Origin: Phylloscopus collybita | Taxonomy: Eukaryota > Chordata > Aves > Passeriformes > Phylloscopidae | DNA: 64,000 bases | NCBI GenBank assembly: GCA_027886175.1 | Contig: JAJNNQ010000075.1 | Location: 81,509,001 to 81,573,000, forward strand | Direction of reading: 5' to 3' | Shown here: one piece after another, positions 29,201-41,200 of the stretch | Position numbering within the stretch: the first letter of the stretch is position 1 | Layout: every line of letters begins with the position of its first letter | Notes under the pieces: model-generated | Seen by the model: the letters and a program-made list of their open reading frames with translations, nothing else | What the model was told of the DNA's origin: nothing | Database searches by the model: none | Translations under genes and position numbers: made by a program

Positions 29201-32200
29201 ACCACCACCAGCTGGTGCCCACCGTGGTTCTTCTCCAGGAAGTATGTAAGGAACGTGAGAAGTGGCACAGTTTTTTGAAGTTTCTAGAGGATTTAAGCAC
29301 AAGGCCAGAGCAGGAAGTATCCAGCACTATGCAGTGAGATGAGTGACATGAGAGACAGGAGGCTTTGGCTTAGGGCTGTGTTAGGTGGGTTATGTGGTGT
29401 ATGGAAGGATTCAGAGCTTAGCATGCTTGAGACCAAAATACATGGCACACACACCCATAGGAAATCTGGCATTTCTGGTGGTGCTGGATCTCTTTGTGGA
29501 CATTCTGGAACATCTTCTGGAAGAACAAATCTTTTATGCCCTGAAATAAATTATTTGTTCAGATGTTTTCCTTGATGATACGTGATATATTTTGTGTATA
29601 TGGAGATATGTGGAACCCGTACATAGTGTTTTGGGGTTATTTTTTGTGTGTTAGAAAGAAGTGTGTACTTAAACTTCACCAAAATACATATAAATACTTA
29701 TTACCTAATATGCAAAGCCAGTGACATTTTCCTTTTAACAGGAAGTCACCAAATAGAGTGGTAAGTTTGGTGTTGATTATTTGATGATACTAAAGGAGTT
29801 TGTTATTATAGTAATTGAGGGGTTTTGTTGATGCTGTAGGGGTAAAGAGCACCAGGAGAGCCAAGGAAGAGTGCAGGGTTGTTATTACTTTTACTATTAC
29901 AGTAATAGTAGTCTCTTTTTGCATGCTTTGTTTTTTCTAAATGCTTCAGTATTGCACTGTGTAACCTCAAGCAATACATGTAGTTGAATTTGTTCATTAA
30001 TAGACAGTATTTTGGTGTTTGGTTATAGTAAATTTAGAGCGAAATCATGTGCTGTGAATATTCTCAGGAGTAAAACCATTATTCTCTTCGTTGGTTAACT
30101 ACCAACTGCTTGCTTACTATTTTAATAGTTGGTCTCTATTTCATTAATGTGTTAGGAGGCAAAAATGGGACCACACCAACCCCAGAATATCAAGTCACTC
30201 TTTAAAACACAAACAAATAATAAGACGTAACAGGCAGGTAATTTGTGCATAATTGTAGGTTGATGGTTCAGTGTGTACATCCCAAGGTCAATTGACTTTG
30301 ATCTTTGCAGAGATTCAGTAACTGCTCTGAAATTCAGTGACAAGCGTTTTTCACAAAAAGGAAAGGGACTTGGTCTGTAGGGTGAAGAGAAAACCATTTT
30401 ACCCACTGAATTGCCAGGTATAGTAACCAGCAATATGACATTAGTGGGAGCTAAACTGCAATTTACAGCTGTCTTTCATAACCTAAAGCCACTTCATAAA
30501 TGAGATTAACTATGCTGTTTAAATCAGTGTTACAGAATGAGGTAGAGGAGGGGTGTTACTTAACTCTGGAGAATAGTCACGGCCTGCAATTTCAATTTTT
30601 TGGAATTTAATTACCACAGCTGTAAAAGTACATTTTCAGTACAACCTTGTTACAAATATCCATGCTAGAAAGCCACTTCTCTCTGGTGTATTCCATTTAA
30701 ACACACAAAAAAAGTTAGTGGTTAGTCTTATCCTATTAAAACATATGGGATCTCACATCAATTATTCATTTTTGATCCTGATGTTTCATAAAGTTTCATA
30801 TCAAGGTGAATTTAGCATGTGGAGGAAAGGGCCCTGAATTCACTGCCCAGGCCTGACAGTCCCTGTCCTCCTGCCCAGAGCCCAAGACCACAGGTCAGCC
30901 ACATGTCCCTGCCCCAGAAACACCACAGCAGGGCCACTGCCCAGTTCCCAACAGCCCTGCCCAGCCATCACCATTCCCAGGAGGTTCCCAGTACCCAGCT
31001 CTGGGGCTGTCCTGGTCACCTGCCCTGCTCCACTCTGGGTTGGTGGGACAGGCCACGGCTGCCAGGCCCTGCCATCACCCACCTGGGGAGATGCTATTCC
31101 CTGTGCCACGCCAGCTTATAGTCTTACTGCAAAAGTACTTGCAAGATGACCTTAAATTCTTCCCACATGCTTTGCTGAAGGAATTACTGAGTGTGTAGAC
31201 TTAATTCTTAGATCCAATTTAATTCTTAATTCTTATACTCCCTGTAAAATTTTCCTGGAGTATTACTTTACAAAGAAGCAATGCTATCTGTTGGAGATAA
31301 GTACAAATGCTGTCAATATATTCAATCCAAAAAGAAATTTAAAAAAGAAAAGGTTCATGTAAAAATACTTTGAGCAGAGATTTCATTTCCCTTTTCTTTG
31401 ATGTTGTGCCAAAGACACTGTCTTGGAGTGCCACTACCCTTGGAGATTTTGGAAGGGTCTACCAGAGATACTGTGGAGAATGAGGCTACTCTGGATTGTG
31501 GCAAATTTTAAGAAAAAAATGAAACAAACTAAAAAAAAACCAAACAGCTCTCACTTTAAAGTAATTATGTATATGACAACAAGCAGAATGTCCAACACAA
31601 GGAGCTCATTGCTGCAGTCCTGAGTGCACTTTAAGCAATTCTTACTTTAGGAGTAATGCAGCCTTCCCCATGTCCAGGTAGATGTATTTGAATGGTTTGT
31701 GCCAGGACATTTGGGAAGAACAGAAGAAAGACAGAGGCTGGAGAGTTTTTATCTGATTGTAAGTCATTAAAAGCAAACCAGATGGTTCCCTTTACAGTGG
31801 TATTAAAGTAAAATGAGTAAAAGTATGCCTAGGGCATTGTAAAATCTTTAATTTGTCGTTCATCCTCAGCCTTAGCCAGTGATTGATGGACAATGTCAGA
31901 AGAGTGTCCAGATTAGCTTCTGAGTGAATCAATTTATTATAATATTAATACAGTGCAATTGCTGATGAATTTACTTTTTATTGCATAGACTTAGTTCTTC
32001 ACCATTTTGCTTACCTTTGGGGTATTGCTCAGTTCAGCCACCAAGTGAAATGAAGGCCAGTGAGTAACACTGAGTTCCAACGTAAGTAAAAAATCTGTCC
32101 TAAAGTAGAGTACATAAAAAATTTTCTGTACTAGCTTTGTCTTGAGGAATGGTTATATGATACAGCCCAGACTACGTGAGGGCTGTATCCCAAATGTTTT

Positions 32201-35200
32201 ATTCTATCCCATGACCATCTGCCATGACCTGTTTGTTTGATGAACTTATGCAGAGGATAATGGACACCTCTTTGCAATACAGATGAGTAAACAGAGTGAA
32301 GCTATAATATCTTGTACTGGCTAAAAAAAGTCCTGCTAAAAGCATCTGCAATGTAATTCATGCACGTTTCATTATAGCAAACTTTCTTTGCATTGAGGTG
32401 TCCAGGCAGTGAAAAATAACTTCAACTTAAAAGGAAAATGGGGTTGTTATTTCATTTCATCCTCATAACCTCACAGTGGTGTAAAGTTGTATATACAAAA
32501 CCCATCAACTGTATTTTTAAGTACATCTCACCTCCAGACCTTTCTTCAGGACTCAATTTGCACCACTTTTTTTGTCCTTTAATTTTATTTGCAGATTTAT
32601 TTGTTTAACCTGATAACAGTAGCAATTTCCCTCTTTATATAGATCACACAAACAAAATATTACTTCCAAGATAAACTGACACTTAACCAAAAACAAAAGA
32701 GAATATTTTCTTTGCCTGGGTAGAACTTTTCTACCAAACAAACAGTCAAGAAGAGATAAAGTAATCTAAACCAATATATTTTAATACATTTTCCTCACAA
32801 AGCAATGTTGCAAATTTCTCATCTGTGAGAAACTTTTCTAGAGATATGCTTGGCTTTTTTTTTAATATATAAAACTTTTTTTTTTTTCCTGAATAGAAGG
32901 TAATGAAATCCAAACTATTTTGGTAATACAGTTATTGCCCCAGCAATTAAGCAGGTGGTGTGATACAGTTCTATCCCACAAAAATGTTATGGCAAGAGCT
33001 ATCATCCCTTAACTCACATCAAGTAGATTTTAATCATACTTCTAGAGACCCTTTGTGAACCAGGTTGATGAGGCCACACATGTGGCTGTACATGTAATGT
33101 GCTGTACATTCATTGTTGGTTTGTATAGCAAGTATTTACCCAGCCTTAGCTCTCTGTAAAATACATGTAGAACATGACCTCCCACAGGTCAGACTCTCAC
33201 AGTAATAATCCACATACAGCTTGGGTATGAGCACTTAGTTTGTTCTGTTGTGTCTTAGGAAAGTTGTAAAACTAAAGATACTGAAGTTGGAATGGATTTT
33301 GTCAGAGGGAGCATTTTTTTTCAAAAGGTAGTGATTTAGATGGAGGTCTAGAGATTGAACCATGGATGAGCATCACGTCATTCTCAGTGTTGATGACACC
33401 AAGATGTACTGTGTCTTGGTATCCAGAGTCACAGTGAGTCTTACACAGGCGGGTTAATTTTAGGGAAGTGGAAATTTAATAAACAATTGACAGAAAAAAT
33501 CATACAAGTTTCCATTTTCAGTTCTTTAAGTAGTCTAGGCTAGTTAAAGGATATTATGGAAAACTATTCCCAGTGGTTCCAACACCTTTTCTATCTTGAC
33601 CTTTCTTTGCTTCTTTGTTCATTGAAACCAAGTTTAATTAAAATTATGATAAAAATGATCTTGGGAGCTCAGCCTTTACCAAGTCTCAAAACAGCACTAC
33701 TCCATGACTCATACGAATTAATGATAGTCTGTTACTGAGGGCTGTTTTTGTCCCATTCTGATAGAGACAAAGTTAAACAGGCTTTCAAGGCAAACAGAAG
33801 TTGAATTTTTGATGTGAAACAATCATAAAAATACACGGTTGTAAAACAAAATTATTTTCATGCCTTTTCTGTTGCAGGTTGCCTCTGAGGAAAGTTCTAT
33901 TCAGATAACCTATTGAAATTACTTCCTGCAGTAGACTTATAGTCTGACTTCTTAACAAGCTGGCCTGATAGATGTTTTTTAGAGTCTGAAGTTATGTCTA
34001 GTAAATAATATAATTCCTCTAGGCCCCCTGGCCAAGGAAATTGGCCAACTGAATAGGACTCAAGAGACCTAAATTCTATTCCAAATTTCAAGACTAGCCT
34101 TCTGGGAAACTTTGTTATCCAAAAAACAAAGCAAATGGTATTGACTGGTTTTGTGAAGGGACGTGAAATCTGTTTATGAAAAATTCTGCACAGAGCCTAC
34201 TTATTGCTATTCTTATTATCAAGAGAAAGGGCTCCGTGCAAAATTACACAGAATGCCCATTTTCTCCCTGAAGGAGAAAACTAAGACGAGTGCTTCAGCA
34301 TGTCTGCTAATGATTAACCATGCCACAGTTACGATATTTTGTATTATTAGACAGTCTTGGAATGTGTGGTGACAGAGAGTTTTGCCCTTAAAGGCAGACT
34401 TTTTGCACAGAACACGCCTTCTCTAGGGATCATTGGCATATGTACACACAGTGGAGCACTGTGCCACCAAGTGTGTTGTCTGTGGATTTCTGATTTGAGC
34501 AAAAAGTTGGAGGAAGTCCAAAACATTGACCATATGGTCATGCTGGAGGCTTCCCTTCCAGCATGGTGAGGGCAGAGCCAGGCACAGCTGGAGTCTATGC
34601 CAAGATTCTTTAAATCTACAAATCTTACTGTCCTCTGCATATTGTCCAGCAGTGCTAAGTGCCTTGCACAACACTCAACCAGGGTTTTTTTTCCCTGCTC
34701 TTAGTCAAGAAAAGATAAGCAAAGAGCTGGTTGAGAAAATTAAGCTCTCCTGACTCATAATCAAGTTTTCTCTATGAAAAAAACGATTTCCAGGAATCTG
34801 CTACCTAACAGATTTTTTTCCCCATTAACTTCATTACCTATGCTCTCACATTGGGAGCCATTTTAATGTTTCATTTTTTAAAAAAAATTATTTCCTCTAA
34901 TGTGACAATAAAATAAGTTGTAGTTGAGTAGCCTGGATTTTGAGGCCAGGGGAATAAATAAGGCTTTATCAAGGAAGGCCCATACCATTATGATTTAATC
35001 AGTTATGTAACTGATTTAATGAGTTACGCCTTTTGTGTCACTCAACAGCATTCCTAGAGAAGTGGGAATCATCTAGGGAAATAAAAGATGATGGTTTGGG
35101 CAGCTCATGCTTTGTTTGCTAATTACCATCATTCTTTTCTTTCCCTTTCCTCCGCCATGTTTCAGCATCGTCCACGCCCCTTTGGATAAGACAACTGATC

Positions 35201-38200
35201 ACCTCCAGTGCTATAGTGGTGGTCTCTTATACCTCCCTGCCTCTGCCCTTAGTTTGCCAGATCTGTGAATGCATGTATTTATCTGCTGTTTGTGTATGTA
35301 TTTGCTAGGTTGTTTTATTGTGCACTATACAATATATTTCATAATCTCCATGGGGCATAAGAGCCAAGCACCTAGAATTTAAACTCAAGAAGTGGTTTGA
35401 CTGGCTACTTTTTAATTCTTCGTTTATTGCAATTCCCAAACCCACTGGTTTTTCACTGTAGCGTATCACTGCCCTATATATTCCTACAATTCCACCTAAG
35501 CCACTAGCGTTTGGATTTGATTGATACATATTTAGCTTGGGAAAGTGGTCTGCAGCTTCAGTTCATAGTTATCCTCAGGCAATTTCTTATAATATTGCAG
35601 ACCGTTTCAATTCTGACATCAAGACACAACTCTATCTATTCACTGCTTCTACTGTAGTATCAACTCATTTCCCAAAAGCAGTGTACAGCCTTCTGGCTGA
35701 GTGTTGCTGATAGAAAAGCATACATCATGATATCGGTTAAAGTATCCAGAATTGTGCCCCAATTATTTATTTATTTTCCTTTCTTTTTTTCTTTTTTCTT
35801 TTTTTTTTTTTTTTTATTCCCATCTCACCACCAGCTACATTCAGACCAGGATAAAGGAGATGGATCACTTAAATACATCCTTTCTGGAGACGGAGCAGGA
35901 GACCTCTTCATTATCAATGAAAACACTGGTGACATCCAGGCCACAAAGAGACTAGACAGGGAAGAAAAGCCTGTATACATACTCCGTGCCCAGGCTATAA
36001 ACAGAAGGACTGGAAGACCAGTGGAACCAGAATCTGAGTTCATCATTAAGATCCATGATATCAATGACAATGAGCCAATGTTTACAAAGGACGTTTACAA
36101 TGCCAGCATTCCCGAAATGTCAGATGTTGGTAGGTGCTAACTAATAACTGGTTTCAGTGTCTGGTCTGGCTTCTTTCCGTGGACTTATTGAAGGGTCCAG
36201 AATTTGATGGGGCCCAGGTGTTGAATAGAGCCATCTGATATTTGAGTCTGGACTAAAAAAAGACATTAAAAAAAAAAAGTCCAGGAAAACAGTGGCAACA
36301 GTTTCCTGGAATCAGAGGTATCAGCTGGGTGAAACATGCTCCCTCTCTTTTACTACAAAGAAAATGCAAGTTAATACCCTCTGGTATAATGTCAATGAAA
36401 GTGAGTTGAGTTCTGTTACATGATACTTGAGTTTAATGCATGTTAGTAATATGGTGTTTCATGGTCATCTGTGCCAATACCACTCCTAGATCTGTTCAGC
36501 AGCCCTTATTTAGTTCACAAAGGTAAATGAAATGGAAAAGGGCAGGTACAGAAGGGGTTGTACACATTTCTGTCACCCACTGGTTCTGAGATATGCCATT
36601 AACTTCCTATGGCCTTTGTTGTTCTTTACATGCAAAAGAAAAGAGCTCCAAAGTTCGCTGAAGTCCACTGAAATCTTTCTATTGATTTAAAATATATTGA
36701 ATTATAAAAATCAATCAAGACAAGGAAAAAAAAAAAGAGAACTTCTTTGGAACATGATTTTAAGACGAAATGTTTCCCTGAGAAGTTGACAGGTTTTGAT
36801 TCTTTGATTCTTAGGGAGGTCATTTTGATTTCTTTGTCAGAGAGCAATGGATGGTTGAATTATAAGAAACACATTTCTAATTTGAAATAATGTCCAGGGA
36901 GAGAAGCATTAATTAATCATGATCAAGAATGAGATTAAAATAAAGCTCAAGCAATATGAAAATAAAGACTTTGGGGCATACACTCTCCCCTCATTGTCAC
37001 ATGGATGAAAACTCATCAGGTGAAGTGGGAACCTAATATTCACATTTTAATATGTGAACACTTTATTCACAAATGGTTTTAAATGCCAAAATCTAAGCTA
37101 ATTTTTTTATGTTTCTTAACACTTTGCCTAAAATTCAACACATTTCTTTCTCTAGAAGACATGTGAAGAACCATACTTACAATCCTATGTCAGATACCTT
37201 ACAAACATGAGTAGATTTGCAAAAGTATATTCTTGACCTAGAGTCAAATGCTGAGTGCTTACTGGAGTATCTGGAGAGGTGTGCATTTCTGTTTTCTTCA
37301 TGAGAAACACGATGAAGGATCCACATACCTGATAAATAACTGTGTTTGAATGAGTTGAGAATAAGACAGGTATCATTTTGAGTTTATGTCCTTCATGAAC
37401 AGAGAAAATTCTACAAAATAAGAATATTTCTAACTTCCTGCCACAAGTCTGACCTGAATATGAATTATTTTTTCTCTATATCATAAACTGTCTTGGCCAA
37501 ACAAACAAACAAACAAACAAAAAGAAAACCCCTATTAATTTTTGTTTTCTTTAATTTTTCACTGCAGGTACCTTTGTTGTGCAAGTCACTGCAACTGATG
37601 CCGATGATCCTACCTATGGGAACAGTGCTAAAGTTGTCTACAGCATTCTCCAGGGACAACCATATTTCTCTGTCGAATCTGAGACAGGTCAGGGCACCTT
37701 ATCTGTCATTCTGTGACAATGTCTGTAGTTCAAAATGACACTCTAAGCTGAGCTAGGATATATTGCTAAAAAAATTTGAAGAGATTACATCTTACTCAGT
37801 GCAAAATCTGACAAATTTAATAGACTGATACATCTGTAAACGTGACACCTACATTATTTTAATCTTACCAGCAAAGTCTAATAAATACAATTAGTACTGG
37901 ATGTGAACCAGTTTTCAATCACTTTTAACAAGCAGTGGGTACAGAGACTGCAGTGGATGCTTAAATTAAAGCAAATAGGTTGGCTTTTAGATGAAAGAGA
38001 GAAACAGGTGGGTGTGGAAAGAAGTGTTTAATCCTCATAGATCTTCATAATGGCTAAATTAAGACTGAGGGTTTGTTCAGGTGAGTTTTTTTCCTCCGTC
38101 TGCTTCTTCAAAACTTGTTTAAAGTAATTATAATTTCTGTACATCTGCAACATATCATTTTAATGCTAATTTTATGAAAGAAGTCTTAATTAAGAGTAAT

Positions 38201-41200
38201 GATAGAAGAGGTAAAATTGACTGTTGCGCTAAACTAGAAGATCACAAATAGAATCCCAAAGTCCTGAGTTCTGTTTTTGGAAGATGCTTAAATTATACAC
38301 AGTGACTGGAATTTTTAATGGTCTGACTAACAGACAGCATTGAAACTTGTGTATGTACAACATAGATATTCTGTCTGGCTGAATCTGGTGTACCATTGAC
38401 TACCTGATTACACAGATAGTCTCTTCCCAAGCTTTTTTTGACTAAATTTTCCAAAAAGAAACAAACCATTTCAAGAAACTTCTTCAGTGGAAACATCCAC
38501 TGTGTTAGGTTGCTGGAAGCAAGGGAAATCTGCTCTCCTCAGCATCCTTACAGGAAAGAAATAGATTATCCCAGACGATTCATCAGGTTTAGGATTGTTT
38601 CTTACATAAATCTGAGAGACTCAGGCAGGGAAAAGGAAGGAGAGACTATATCTCAAAGTGAAACCTGAGTTGAAAGGGTGTACACAATTCTGAAAAGAGG
38701 GAGAGCCAAGATCAAAGGGAGCTTCACTTCAAGCATAAGGTATTAGATAAGAGAAGCCAGGATTTTTGCACTGATGCACTCTTTCTGACTTGGATAGTAC
38801 AGTATGTGCTCTTCTAGAGTTATAAGAAGGATAAAGTAGCTTGGAGTTCACCAGTAACAAACTTCTATCGAGACATGTCGGGGACAGGAAACTAAGTAAA
38901 CCAGAGTCTTGATCTTCCTGCCATGGAAATCAATTGCACAACTCCTAGAGTGAAACATGTCTCTTTCAAAGCCACTGTGAATTTTGTCATGGATTTCAGT
39001 ACTTGAATTTCACCCCTTTTGCTTACAAGGAGCCAGTTCTTACCTTGAGAGACCCAGTGAGAATGAAAACATTTTGCTTCATGGTAAATCTGAATGATTG
39101 AATTTCAGTGTCAGTTGGCCCTCTGACTGGTATTTGTGCCTTTGAAGGAGGAAGTAACTGTCAAATCTTTTCAATCAATGTATAAATAGAAGTATATATA
39201 TTCAGGCATATTTGGATGCTCATGATTTTCTTAATTATTTTCTCTTCTTCTGTTTAATGTTGCTGTACTCTTTAATGGTGTCTTGTTGAAGTTAGCTTTT
39301 CTCCTTTTTTTACCACATCTGTCAAAATAATGAACAAACAGCCTTTTTCCAGTTCAGTGAGAGATTTTAGCATGGAACTGAAAGAGGGTAAATAGTTATG
39401 TAAAATAACATGGCTCACAAATAAGTAGAACATCTTTCTGTGGGTACCACTTATACTGTGTCTGTCACATAGGCAGGAGCCCGAGATGTGACATGACAAG
39501 TCTGCAATTTAATGAACCATCTCATAACAGTAAATATTTGTACTGGGCAAAGTTTACTTTACTACACAGAGATTGTTTTGTTTTTTTTAATAAGAATTTC
39601 CATCAAAGTCACTACCGGTGAACTCCCCAGTCTTTAATTTTCGTGTTTACAGGCATTATTAAAACTGCTTTGCTGAACATGGACCGTGAAAACAGGGAGC
39701 AGTACCAAGTGGTCATCCAGGCTAAAGACATGGGAGGCCAGATGGGCGGATTGTCAGGAACCACCACCGTGAACATCACACTGACTGACGTCAACGACAA
39801 TCCACCTCGCTTCCCCCAGAGTATGGAGCATTCACATTCTATGTTGTAACACTAAAATGGACAAAAATGGTTCTTGTTTTGTTTTTTGTTCACCTTAAAT
39901 ACTGTTTCCCCTATTGTGAATTTACTGAGTATCAAACTTCCTTTAGGAAAGCAAAAGAGAACACGTAACTAAGCAATAGCATCATGCCAAGGTTAATTGC
40001 AATAACTGGGAAATGAATATTAAATATTTTTACTCCAGTTGTAGTTGACAGTCTGAGAGGTGAATTAATGTGCAGAAACAGCTTCTGTTTTTCCTACCTG
40101 TTAAATAACTGATCAATGTAATCTGTATTTCTTATTCACTATTATTCCTTTCAGACTTCATGACTGATTGCGTTTTAAGGTATCTGTTGTAATATAATAC
40201 ATTGAAGTTTTGAAACAAATTTATTTAAGTATGCAAAAATATCCCAAGAGCAATTCTATAGAAATGAGAAATTTATGAACAGAAATTTATAAAAAGCATT
40301 TGCTACAACAAACTTTCCTATATGCTTTGCATACAGAAAAAAAAAAGCACGTACATAACTATACCAGGTATTTCTGCCTATTTACTTCTCCTGCCTCAAA
40401 TAGTTAGGTAGATATCCGTGTGATGCTTATGGATATCAATTGTGCAAGCTCTCTTAGAAAGTAATTTCTATTAATGACCATTCATTGCCGTAAGGGATTC
40501 AAAGTGATTCAGCTTTCATCCCCTTCTCTTTTCCTCTCTCTTTACTTCCCTCTTTCTACTTTTTTTTTTCTTTTTTACTTTGTCTAAGCACTGCTCTCTG
40601 TATGATGTGTGTGTATCGCAGTGTCAGTGTGTGTCAAAGTCAAGAGCAGCTGTTACAGAAAATAATTGCAGATACTATCAGACAAATCAGTGAGCTTTGG
40701 CAGTTAAGTCACTGGGAAAGTTATTGGAAGCAACTTGTCATTTAGGTTCAAAGTCTGTTCTTAGCTGTGGGCAAAGAGTTTCCATTTAAATTAGAGCAAC
40801 TTAAGAAGAAATGTAACACTTTTCACCCAATGAGTTAATTATACATCTCTGGACATAAGTGTCTTCAATGTAAAAACCAAAGATACAGCTTCATAATGCC
40901 AACACTCCAAAAGTTGAGGGGGTTTTCTGACAAAAATTTCATGTAGTACATTTTTAATAGGTATTTGAGCTGGATTCAGCTTTAGTGTTACCAAGCTGCG
41001 CTAGCTTCTGACAATTCTTAATATTTGTCCTTTGGCCTCAAGACATTTTTCATGCACTTCTGATACAGCCAACAGAGACCATGAGAATATTCAGAAAGGG
41101 ACATCTGTTGCTAAAGTTAACATGTTTGTAGCAAAGCAAAATGCTCATCCACCACAAGATAAAACAGATAGAACAGTAAGTAGCTTCTACCCACGTGAAA

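Larger units (their letters stand above)
14283..35834 (+). other. CDH6: CDH6 intron after coding exon 1 (21.6 kb)
   Basis: This is the largest complete intron in the window, with GT at 14283 and AG at 35834. It holds a purine-rich stretch (15440-15720), A-rich tracts (17814-17883, 28096-28150), the CR1 fragment (22340-22960) with an adjacent poly-T run, a GC-rich block (30825-31115), a possible MIR (34045) and a long pyrimidine tract before the acceptor. No other gene is recognised inside it. Confidence 0.85.
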
